A stretch of DNA of 64,000 bases from Coprinus comatus (taxonomy: Eukaryota > Basidiomycota > Agaricomycetes > Agaricales > Agaricaceae). The DNA is taken from NCBI GenBank assembly GCA_034638255.1, contig JAWPGT010000009.1, positions 682,001-746,000 of the forward strand, read 5' to 3'. A program made the translations under genes and the position numbers. The notes under the pieces are model-generated. The model saw only the letters and a program-made list of their open reading frames with translations, had not been told where the DNA came from and did no database searches. Shown here one piece after another: positions 1 through 10,652 of this stretch; position 1 is the first letter of the stretch, and each line of letters opens with the position of its first letter.

Positions 1-295
1 GCTGGTTCAGATTTTATGATGAGACGTAGGTATTTATATTATTTTGCATCTACTTTGGCTAACTTGCTCCCACAGATGTTAGTGGTTTTTACCATATCTG
101 TGAAAACTTTACTAACGATTTTTTAGCATATGCTTGCCGATGCTGTCGCCATTATTGGTACTATGGTCAGTCAACTCGACCTTAACAGTAATAATATATT
201 TGTTCATATCATTTACAGGATTTGGTGTTCGGCGAGGTGGACCGATAGATCCTTTAGATTACGCAGTGTCACCTTTATCTCTATTATCAATGTGA
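1..295 (+). CDS. 3' end of an unidentified gene (partial)
   Basis: Three short exons can be joined: 1-25, 76-165 and 219-295. Donors are gtaggt and gtcagt, acceptors are cacag and tacag. Phases agree throughout (25, 90 and 77 nt) and end in TGA at 293-295. The visible product is about 63 residues, the C-terminus of something larger that starts left of the window. It has a Cys/Tyr-rich patch (ACRCCRHYWYYG) followed by a Gly/Arg turn and a short tail ending PLSLLSM. No family is recognised. Consistent splice phases are the main support for coding; the small size and lack of homology keep confidence low. A longer ORF from 130 to 423 in another frame covers the same DNA and would read through the intron, so it is less likely. 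Confidence 0.4.
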
Positions 296-1963
296 TCGCT
301 TTTTTCTGTATGATTCCTTATTTGCTATTCACTACATTGGTTTTGTTCATCTGTACGTTTGACCCGTTTGATGATATCCGAGGATGCGTCGGATATGTTC
401 TACCGCTCGAGGACACCACTTAATAACTTCAAAATTGTACATAAGTACAATATTTTCTTACATCGTCCTCGGTATCCGTGGATATGGAGAAAGGAGATAT
501 TTTCAAGCGCTCTCTAATCGGGTGAGCGTTTGAACGATTCAGCCTTCGTTGGAGTATAACATGGAACTGTACTTCTTCCGATGCACCTATGTAATGTAAG
601 TTTTACCCCCGAATATGATATGACTGATCAGGTACCTAGCAGGCGATGTGTTTTATTCCTCGGAATGATGTTGGTGAGCGATAATTTGGGAGGAAAATGC
701 CTGTTTCGAGCTCGTTCAAGTAATAATGTTTATTACTTACTACGTATGTATGACATCTATGAATAAGCGCAGCTTGATCCTTTCTTTTCGTCCCCGTCCC
801 CGACTACGACGACTTTGATTATCAAGTGCTGACCGATTAGTGTACACAGCGTAGGAATCAGAATAAATTAATCGGCTCTTTGGTCAATTGACCATGACAA
901 ATATCCCAACCTCGTAGTTGACCGACCTGTTTGAACTGAGGTATCGTGAGCGACTCCGATATTATCCTAAAAGTTTGGTACTAAGCATAGGGTTGGTATG
1001 GGCGTCCTGATATGTCCAGCGCCACAGTGGTCCAGAAATTAGAGTTTGAAGAGCTGAGATATTTCTATTTCTGTTTACTTACATGCCCATACCTAAGCAT
1101 GAGGCTTTGAAGATGATGTAAGTTAATCCACTTTTTTTCGTTTCAAGTTTTCATTTATCAAAAAAGTTGTTGGTCTGAGCGCCTTCTCCCCCTATAACTT
1201 TGTGTATTAGCAAGTTATGTAGTGGCTTCTCCATCATAAAATCAACAACCGCAACAGCAACGTGGAAATTAACAAGTTGCGGTTGTGGATTGAATGGCAC
1301 ACAACAGCAATTACTGGTTTGCTTTCGTCCCTGATCATGACTCTCACTAGTGTGGTATGTGTATAAGGTTGATTGAATTAACACCCACCAACACCCCGAA
1401 CTGAATGACGCACAGAGAACCCGAGACGAGAAAAAGCCGGTGGTGTGTGCGCTTAACACTGACACAGCCCGAAAGTGGATTCAATAAATATGAGATACGT
1501 TGTAGCCGGACCTCCTCGAACGTCACTGGATTTTGTTGTTGTATCATGATTTATCAAGTGCATATACCGTAGCAGAAACAGCCCTCGGTGAATTTGATAT
1601 ACTTGAATTATAATAATGAGTTACCGTTGTTTATTGTCTATCGTCAGAGCCATTTAGGTTGGTATATAGATCACCGGAGCTTTAACGTTTAATAACGCCC
1701 ACAAGGAAATATTCGTAGTTGGAGCCTGTTGGAGTCAAAGGCTATTGTTTGGAGTTAGGTCTTCTATTCATTGATGTCATCCGTTGCTTACATTTCTTAA
1801 TGGTTACTTCCGTTATCATCAAGTCATGAACCAACAAGCAGAGGCTGAGGGTGGAAGGGTTATAAACAGAACTGCCATATGCGGATTGACGGGATCATCA
1901 ATCAGAACGCGAGTTCGTTTCAATAGGACTGTTTGCATTATTCATTTATCTTTCTACTTTTCA
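296..1963. other. Intergenic, no gene seen
   Basis: Only short uncorroborated ORFs on both strands, without splice continuity or family resemblance. It holds the promoter of the NIF3-like gene downstream and presumably the terminator of the upstream partial gene. A TATA-like tract (gatatacttgaattataata) lies near 1596. Confidence 0.5.
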
Positions 1964-3262
1964 ATGTCCAATCAACTTCTGAGGCATGTCACTCTCGCGA
2001 TGGAAAAAATCGCCCCACTGCGCTTAGCAGAGAAGTGGGATAATGTTTGTTCTTCGTCTAATCTTTCACCGCGTATCACACCTCAACACAGTTCATTCTA
2101 GGTCGGACTGTTGTTAGGTGTGTTCGCAACCACACAGAAGCATTGCCCTGTTGTTGAACCTTTTTTTTTTTTTTTGTTGATCATCAGAATCACCTGTTTT
2201 CAAACCAAATAGAAGAAAAGTATTACTGACCATTGAGTGAGTGTCACTTTATCTAGAGGTGGGACAACATTCAATTCAAATAACGCCTTGTATTATTGGG
2301 CGGCCGTAGTTTGACCCAATCGGTTTTATCAGAATCGCTTGACAAGGAAGCATCGGTAATCGTCGCATATCATCCTACCATTTTCAAAGGGCTTCAATCT
2401 ATCACACTCGCAAACCCTCTGCAAGCATCTTTGTTAAAGTGTGCCTCTGAGGGGATTTCAGTTTTTAGTCCTCACACTGCGCTAGACTCTATATGGGGAG
2501 GAATCAATGATTGGTTGTCTGAAGGGATCTTATCTTTGAAGCAAGAAGGAGAGGTTACGCACTTGGTGGGAGAAAAACTCAACCCTGTCACTGGACTTAG
2601 TGAAGGTGGCGAGGGACGCTTGGTGTCGCTCAATGAACCGATAGGCTTCGACAAATTGGTGGAAAGGGTAAAATCGCACCTGAAGCTCACGCAACGTTAG
2701 CCTTTTTCTTCCCTTCGTGGTAACTTTTCGTTGTTCTGATGGCCTTCTCTCCCTCTTTTATGATACACTCTGGACCTTGTAATTCATAAAACCCGAACCC
2801 AACACCACGGCGCTATGTTGGAATACTGTCAGTCCAAGTTGGTTATCCAGCGAGCTCTGAATCCCGATCAGCACCCATACGCTCTATCGCCATTTGTGCT
2901 GGTTCGGGTGGGCCTATGCTTGTGGGGAAACCGGCTGATGTATACCTCACGGGAGAGATGTCGCACGTAGGTCCTTGTTTTCTAAATAATACTTCATATA
3001 ACACTAATTCTATGTTATAGCACGAGGTTCTAGCTGCCGTGGCAGCTGGAAGGCACGTCATACTCTGTAAGCAAACTACATAAAATACACCTAATCATTA
3101 CTCAAGTTATGGGATTTAGGTGGACATGATAACACTGAGCGCGGTTATCTGCCTATCTTGGCCAAGAAATTGCGTGATGAGCTTGCGAAAACGGCCGAAC
3201 AGGTAGAAGGTGTCGAAGTCGTTGTTAGCCAAACGGACGCACACCCTTTGCACATTGTGTAG
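1964..3262 (+). CDS. NIF3: NIF3/DUF34 family protein (GTP cyclohydrolase 1 type 2-like)
   Basis: Seven exons: 1964-2044, 2102-2117, 2188-2236, 2310-2695, 2833-2966, 3021-3066 and 3120-3262. They total 855 nt, giving 284 residues, the usual size for the eukaryotic short NIF3 form. The start MSNQLL leads into the conserved segment LRLAEKWDNVGLLL. Family metal-site motifs are present: AYHPTIFKG, HTALD, and near the C-terminus GHDNTERGYL, which carries the conserved His and Glu. The C-terminal block (IAICAGSG, TGEMSHHEVL) is typical. NIF3 proteins form toroidal oligomers with a dinuclear metal centre; their exact reaction is unsettled and a role in metabolite repair or metal binding has been proposed. 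Exon 2 is only 16 nt and is required for the VGLLL motif. Identification is firm; function is known only at family level. Confidence 0.93.
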
Positions 3263-5426
3263 ATGAACCAAATAGGCGTGTCGAGTTATGTAGGCGTTGT
3301 ACTAGAAACGACGTTTGGTTCCATTTCGTCATAGTTGATGGATCAAAGAATCGATATATTTATCGTTCAGCGTTCAGTATCTTTCAAGTTTCAACGCCGA
3401 GAAAGTAGTTTTGGGAAGGAAGATGATTCGCTCCGCATGCGCGTGGATGTGGACACACTTGAGTCGGAATTCTTCGACCTACGCAGGTCGGCCGTCAAGG
3501 AACTGGTAAATCCATAAACACGTTACATGCTTGGTGAACTGTTGAAGTGGATTAGGAGCATCAGGTCTCGAGGGTGATGTAAGTCTAGACTTCGTCCGGT
3601 TCAGGTGCTGAGCTTACGAGTCGTACGATCCCGAAGTGCATTTTTTTTACAACCTTGTCCGTGTGATGTTTCTTTCGTCTATGGTAGAATTAGTCGCTTT
3701 CATAAACGCTTTGGGAAGGTCCCGGTATCTACATGCTACTTTGGGTACATTCCTACTTGGCACAATCATCGCATCTTATAGCCGCCCATAATAACTATAG
3801 AAAGAGCTTTTAATCACCATCACCAGACTTCTTTGGAACGCCATCGTCTGTATTCAGTTGCGTTTATGCCATTTATGAAGCCGAGATCAGTGTAGCTTCG
3901 GGTTTTGAAAGTAAAGCTTACTGGGAGGGGGATTTAAAGTCAGTTTGATAGGTAAACAGTCTCGGGAGGGGTACAATGATGACGCTGACGACGAGGTTTA
4001 TTTATTGGAGCATATGACGGGGGCAGTGGCGTGACTGCCGTTCAACGGGTTCAATAACATAAGGGGCTTCTCTTTAGTTTCACTCTGAACCTCACAAACC
4101 TTCTAAGTTCCGAGTCAGGAATTATCACCATTGACATAACCAACCAGGCTTGGTCCTGGAGCATGCAAGTTGATTCGAGAGAAAACGGCGAATCACTAAG
4201 AAAAACAACGTGACGTTGGCAAAATGGAAGAAAGTAAATAGTGGGTAAAGTGCTTCTTAGAAATCGAAATCGGACTGTCGTTTAGTCCGTCGCACGGTTT
4301 TGCACCGACTTTGCGGATTTTATTGTACTCTTGGTATTGAGGTATACATGTACGGCATTTCATCCTCTTGTGGCGTTGGACTTGTATGATCCATTGTGGA
4401 CAAGGGTGTGGGCTGGACCCCTTACTTAAGGTCCTGTTAAAGAATATAATATTGGGTTCTCGGTATCCATTTTACCATATAAGTCGAGCCGACTCAGTGG
4501 TTTAGGGGCTGTTATTATCTTCTTAGTACCTTGCAAGTAACTCAATAACATACTGTACTTGAAATGGAAGTGGGTTAGTGCCAGAGGGAGTATTTCAAGT
4601 TTGTTGAATTCTCCCGAACCTACGATGGAGTAAATAAAATTAGCTGAGAAGGGGAGTATGAAGAAATTTTTGGCAACAGATAGAGTAAATTTTACCCAAC
4701 GAGTCTGCCTAAATTTACACCGACGGGCCTGTTATCAGCGATGCTGGGAGATGATATCAGTTTGGTTTATCTGGCAAGACTTCGGCATGGCTCATAGTGT
4801 CGCGCAACCCAAGCACTAGTAACATGAGGATGATGTAGTCTTAATGTAACTGTAGAAGAGCCGGAACGAAAGAAATGGATGAGATCATGTTAGAAGGTAA
4901 AGCGGTAAGAGGAACTGATTTAATTCTGTTTGTTTACCACTGACACGGCGAATTAATATCATCTGGTACTGTGACCGGTCCCCAAAGCTATTTCATTTCT
5001 AAAAATATCCGTTAGGTATGGTCTGAGGAACTGAGATCTAGAGCAATGGTAGGCTTCTATTGTGCGACGGTCTTGGACATTTACATTTATGATATTGAGG
5101 TAATTACTACTAGATCTTAGCTGGTAAAAATACCATTTAAATCCAATGATTTATATAGCGGACTCCAGTATCTCTCGTCGATAGAGAGAAAAAGAGAACG
5201 GAATCCTAACTATAAGGAGCTGATGGGCGCAACGCTAACAGCCACTGAGAATATGTCGATGCACACACACGTACAGGAGTCCAGATTAATATATTCCAAA
5301 TCACGTGATAGGTCACCCAATTACGACGCGTTTGGTTGGCGTTTGTTTAGTAACTTATCTTAACAACTGTTTAACCCCATACAGGGACGAACGTCGAGCT
5401 CAACACCGTAGAGAACAATATCAACT
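3263..5426. other. Intergenic, about 2.2 kb, no gene seen
   Basis: AT-rich sequence with many stops in all frames. The ORF at 3335-3517 lacks family resemblance and splice partners. No terminal repeats, transposase or reverse transcriptase fragments were recognised. The right end holds the promoter of the TPX2-like gene. Confidence 0.5.
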
Positions 5427-7983
5427 ATGCCAGCTCATGACGAACTCAGTCTTAGGCATCTCCCAGAAGTATCTGATTACTCCTTCTCATTTCAGATACC
5501 AACAACCTCGATACCCAGGGGAGATGACCTTCTGGCCGATACTACCCACGGCTTCCTCGACGGAGTTGACGATGGTTCTCTACTTGCGACACCCGCTGCT
5601 GGTCCAAGCTCTGGCCAGTCTCCAACTAGTCCATTTATCGTCGCGCCTGGACAGACACCGTCAGAGTCTAGTCCCATCTTTCAAAAACAACGTTTCCAGC
5701 GGACTGTATCCTCGTCATTATCCCCGAACAACGCATACACCTTCAATGAAGCTTTACAATCCCCGATCACTCCAGCGCTCATATCCAGCAAAGATGTTGT
5801 GCAACAAGAAGCCGAAGACCCACCCAAAGAACTTGAACATCAAGAACCATCACTACACCACAAACTCCGTTCATCCGAGTCGAAGTTCACTACTCAGGCC
5901 TCGAATATAGCATTTTCATCTTCATCATCACCCCAATCCCCAACCACGTTCCCAGAAGAATCATCGGCAGAACCGCAGGACGCCGAAGTTGATTATTCTA
6001 GGTCTGATCCCCCAACGACTGGGGCGCATCAGCAGCCCAAGATGTCTACCATGAATACAAATGAGACGGAAAACGAACCCCGAACAGTTGATAAACCCAA
6101 ACCTAAAGGTTTCCGAAAGTCGCGAGCGCAACCTGTGAGATCAGGGAATCTGATGTCTAAAGAGGCACTGCGATCGACAACGCCGGTTACGAATACGGTT
6201 AAGCGAGTAAGTTTTGCGAGACTTGTTGATATGTCAAGTCATGATGGAACCTGATCTATGCATTATTTTCAATTTTGTCTATTTAGACTCGTGCTTCTGG
6301 CGGTATAATGGGGCGGAAACAGGAAAAGACCGTTGGAACTATGGGCATACGCACCCAGCCTAAACGTTCTACTAAATCCCTTCCAGAGACGCAGAAGAAA
6401 ATTGCAATACCCCACGGGAATAATATGATTGATGAAACGGACAATGATACAAAGTTAATACCATCTATTCCTGATGGCAGTGTAACTGGCAGACTCATCA
6501 TGCATAGTCAGCAACTCACGAATGTCAACGAAAGTAACTCAAGGCAGGTGTCATTGATACTTTCTAGATATCATGAAAAGACTATTAATGAGTATGACTA
6601 CATATAGAACTACAACTGAGCCCAGAGCACCTGTTCTAGAAGCGAGTGGTTTTTCTAACATGGAGATAGCACCTCAAGGCTCACTACAACTACAAGATGT
6701 GAAAATGAGCTTCGGCAAGCCATCACAGGAGCATAATGATATGAGCACCGAGGAAACTGATGACCGGAATGGCCCACTTACATTATCACAACTTTCTCCT
6801 CGAAAGCGATCTATGCAAACTGGCGTGGGCAACAAATCAAAAGCAACTGAGGTAACTGTGCAGCCTCCGACACTTACGGTCTCCGAACCTCCGCCTTTGG
6901 GTCGGTCTTTGAACAAACGTCCTTTCCCAACTTCAATAGAATCTCAGGATCCGCCAAGGCGGAAGAGAGGCAAGAAAGATTCAACGGCTTCTTTCAACGA
7001 GGATGGGAAAACGGTGGATATCCCATTGGCGGTGGAAATTCCAACTGCATCTTCTTTCTCCGCGAAATCGGAGGCGGGGTTTCATATCAGTGAGACTACA
7101 GTGGATAAAAATGTCGAAGAAAATAATGGTGATAAAGAGGAAGCACATAATACAGAGAAGTTATCGGCAACAACATCAAAGGAACACATTGTGGGAAAAT
7201 TGGCAGGGTCAACGAAAGGTGCGAAGCGCCCTACGGGAATTGGAACTAGGGCGCGCACGGAAAAGCTTCAAGGATTGTGTCTTCGTCCGTCAGCGGAGAA
7301 GGATATCTCGCACACGTTCTGTATCGAATTCTGTTTCCGTGAAGGCGGACATCTTGCGTGCAAGTGAGCGGGAGAGGCGGATAACTGGGTTAAAAGTTCG
7401 TAGAAGCGTGCGACAAAGCAACAAAGGCAAAGACAAGTGTAACACTTTGTCTTCGAACAGAAAACTCGATGAGGTGAGCGCTAATAATTTGTTGTCCATC
7501 GTCCTCTAACTGATTAGAATTGGATATGCAGGATGAGTCCGTGCGACCTGAATTTACTACTTCCGAGCTTCACCCCCCGAAACGCAAGAATATTAGTGAG
7601 AGAATGACAAGATCGACGACATCTTTGTCGAGTAGTACGGACTGTGGTAGTAGTACCAGCAGACGCTTACACCCGATCCCGATTTCAAAGTGTTACACGC
7701 TGCGCAGGCGGAGCGGATGAAACTCAAAGAGAATATCCATCCTGTTACAATCCCACAACCATTCCAATTGACCACTGAAGTGCGACTGAAAGAGCGAAAG
7801 ATATTTGATGACCTAATGAAGGAGAAGGAGAAGGAAAGAGAGATTATAGAAGAGCAGAAACGCAAAGAAAGAGAGGAAGAAGAGGAAAGGGAGATACGAG
7901 AACTAAGAAGGAAAGCAATACCCAAAGCGCATACAGTGCCTGAATGGTACAAGCATGTCCCGAAGAAGAATAATACAGAGTAG
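5427..7983 (+). CDS. TPX2-like protein with C-terminal TPX2 domain
   Basis: The first exon (5427-6206) begins MPAHDELSLR and encodes a Ser/Pro/Thr-rich, probably disordered stretch. A clear intron (6207-6286) leads to a second exon with basic motifs such as KPKPKGFRKSR and MGRKQEK. The rest (about 6615-7983) holds Arg/Lys-rich segments. It ends in a charged helix containing PFQLTTEVR, KERKIFDDLMKEKEKE and a Glu/Arg-rich run, then VPEWYKHVPKK and TAG. The PF.L.TE.R pattern followed by a long charged helix is the TPX2 C-terminal domain, which binds microtubules and, in animals, supports spindle assembly with Aurora A. Borders near 6560-6650, 7200-7330 and 7570-7700 are not settled. One likely intron is 7473-7532, with acceptor atgcag before DESVRPEF. 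The frame change near 7200-7270 could be a very short 31-nt intron or a one-base insertion. Confidence 0.7.
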
Positions 7984-8316
7984 TGTATTGATAGAAAGAA
8001 TGCCGAGTTGTTGTGTGGTGCAGTATAGGTCCATGAATTGAGGTGGAGTGAACTTGGCAGAGCACCATCAACGTGTCTGTTCCTGTGACATGTACTGATC
8101 TGGCTGCGGAACCGTGCCGGTCTCGAGCCGAGTGAACCGTTTAGTTCGATGGGATCTTGTGAACTGGGTCGTTTGTCCCGATGGGATGGAACTTGTTAAG
8201 AAACGCCAGTGTGTAATCCCTGGATGGTTCCGTATAGGTCAAGGAGGATATGGATAAAAGGCCCACTACGTCGTAGTCCAGTAGTCAGTATCACCTCTTC
8301 GCCAATCAACCCAGAA

Positions 8317-8469
8317 ATGCATTCAACCGCCTCTACCTCTACTACTCAACCTCAGTCATACCAACAACCCTCACAAACTCAGGCCATGTCCAACGCCACC
8401 CATAGCGCGCCCCAGTGCTGCCACTGCGGTTGGCGTGGCTCCCACTCTCCTACATGCCCATTCCGATGA
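8317..8469 (+). CDS. Short Cys-rich ORF, 50 residues, possible zinc-binding peptide
   Basis: A single-exon ORF from ATG 8317 to TGA 8467-8469. The N-terminal half is Ser/Thr/Gln-rich. The C-terminus is compact: QCCHCGWRG, then SHSPTCPFR at the very end. The spacing C-x2-C plus a downstream His and Cys resembles a small zinc site, and an abrupt end on CPFR looks like a selected terminus rather than random sequence. It lies between the TPX2-like gene and the enoyl-CoA hydratase, on the same strand. It could also be the last exon of a gene whose other exons were not found. No family is assigned. Confidence 0.4.
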   Translation: MHSTASTSTTQPQSYQQPSQTQAMSNATHSAPQCCHCGWRGSHSPTCPFR

Positions 8470-8978
8470 TCACCGACTACTATGCATGTAAGTCGCGTCC
8501 AACAGTGTCCTCGTCCTTCAACTAAATTGACTTCTGTTGTTAGTCCATCCGAGTGTACCACACTTCGGAACCTATACCTCTCAGCATCGTTCCGTTTCTT
8601 GTCGCTTCATATGCTTTCGCTATGCTCGCTACTATTTAATCTCGCACCATATTGCTCGCCCAGATGGGCTATTATTCTGTTAGGAGGAGGGGAGGAGGGA
8701 CGGATAAATCCAGAGACGAAGTTAAATAATTGTGTACTATATTCATCCCCGCATCTTGTATACCTTGCCACACTATCACCCAGTACCTCTACGGACCTGT
8801 GATGTAAGATAAGATAAACCTGATCTTCTTTTGATTGCTTGAATGATCGTAGTCCCCTAAGTCCGTAGCCGATGCCCTGAAAGGAACCTCCGGCAACTCG
8901 TGTAGCCGAGTGCGCGAATGACCTTCCCCAGGTTGCAAAGTCTTCCCCGCATTCACAGAGAAGCTTGTCTCAACAATC
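8470..8978. other. Intergenic, promoter side of the hydratase gene
   Basis: No gene seen. The 5' leader of the enoyl-CoA hydratase ends in CAACAATCATG, with A at -3, a reasonable fungal start context. Confidence 0.5.
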
Positions 8979-10652
8979 ATGTCCCCTATACCTCCTCATT
9001 CAGACGAATTACTCGTGTCATTCCCCCATGACCATACCGTACTGCTTACATTCAACAGACCCAAGAATCTCAATGCTATGACGCCACGGTTAGCAGAAGA
9101 CGTTCAACAAGTCCTTAATTGGTTCGAGGAAGAACCTAACTTATGGTATCTCTCGTTGTCATACTAGCTTGCTATTAACATTCAAAAACTTTACATAGGG
9201 TTGCTATAGTGACAGGCGCTGGTCGTTTGTTCTGTGCAGGAGCTGATCTCAAGGCGTACGCATGTTCATTAATCTTTGTTATTCGACAAGTTCATAGTAA
9301 TCCCAAACCTAGGTGGAACAACGACAAACAAGCAGGAAACTCCAGCGAACAGGAAAACACAGCAGCCAATGTACATGGCTTCGGTTCCCTTTCTCGTAGG
9401 CAATCCAATAAGCCTATTATCGCAGCTGTCAATGGCGGTGCTTACGGAGGAGGAGTCGAAATTATCCTAAACTGTGATATTGTCGTTACGACTCAAGATG
9501 CCAAGTTTGCTCTGCCAGAAGTAAAGCGCGGCGTTGTGGCTGCTCAAGGAGGTGAGTATTATTATCTCCCTTTTTCGCATTTCCTCTTCCTGTTACTGCG
9601 CAGCGTCAGGGGCTTGGCCTAAACATCTGTATAATCCCTTTACCAGCTAATATTACTGTTTTTGGCCCCAAGTTTTCCTTGTGTATTATCGAACATCACA
9701 CTAACTCTCCCATCTGATCTTTCTTCCGTGGTAATTCAGGTATCCCGCGCTTATCCCAGATAGCAGGACATCAGGTGAGAAGGGCCCTGTCAAGTTTTGA
9801 TATTATACACACTTGCTACCTCTTCAACTTTTCCCAAATTCACAACTCATACCCTTTTCGTGCCCATTGCCGGGCCAACTCGAACAAAATCATCAATTCT
9901 TGTTGATGAGTTCCACCTGATTTATACAAACCACGAGGCACACAATCACCTCTTTTACTATGACGTTTTCTGACAGCGATAGTCCTTTGGAGTTGAGCAC
10001 TGACCTACTTTTTCCCCTTTCTCCCAACTCGAACTCGTGACAGCTTGCTTCCGAATTGCTTCTTACAGGAAAGACGATCACTGCAGCCGAGGCTTCAAAT
10101 CGGTTTGGATTGTGAGTGATATAAACAAGGATACAAGATCAAACTTTGAACTGACGTCTCCATCCATCCGATATCCACTTGGTTCAACAATGGACAATTG
10201 GTTATTTGTGTGGCCCAACAACGTGTAGTGTTAATTCCGTTGTGCCGGCTTCCGAACTTCTTCCCACAGCACTCGGATTTGCAAAGGAAATTGTGTCAAA
10301 CTCTCCTGATGCCGTACAAAGCACTAAACATGCTCTATTGTTGTCTCAAAGACATAACCATTCCGAATCTCTCTTGACTCATATCTGGAGTAATTTCAGC
10401 AAGAGCTTGTACAAAGGTGAAAATATCAAAGTACGTTATTTACAAATTCATATCAGAATCGAAGTGACATTTTCTGATATTCTTCACCTTTTTTCTTTTT
10501 TGTAAAAATAATTAGGAAGGACTGAAGGCGTTCGCAGAGGTGAATCGAAGTTCTTCTTCTCAAATCCAAACATCTATTAACATGATATTTCTATTTCTCT
10601 TCCCGACACGTAGCGCCGTACACCGGCATGGAAGAACCCTGCGAAGTTGTGA
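8979..10652 (+). CDS. Enoyl-CoA hydratase/isomerase family, probably peroxisomal
   Basis: A spliced gene beginning MSPIPPHSDELL. Family landmarks in order are LTFNRPKNLNAM, VTGAGRLFCAGADLKA (oxyanion-hole CAGAD), KPIIAAVNGGAYGGGVEI, CDIVV and FALPEVKRG. The two Glu residues matching the classical hydratase pair, in GGGVE and LPE, are both present, so hydration of trans-2-enoyl-CoA is plausible. Clear introns follow LNWFEEEPNLW, ADLKA, AAQGG, AGHQ, NRFG, GENIK and FAE. The last exon ends NPAKL then TGA at 10650-10652. The C-terminal AKL matches the PTS1 consensus, pointing to peroxisomal fatty-acid or branched-chain acyl-CoA breakdown. Family assignment is secure; the particular substrate is not known. 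Confidence 0.9.

Noticed and set aside
5305..5910. 201-codon plus-strand ORF
   Set aside because: Overlaps the TPX2-like first exon in another frame. Its product is basic and compositionally odd, with no family match, so it is a shadow of the real frame.
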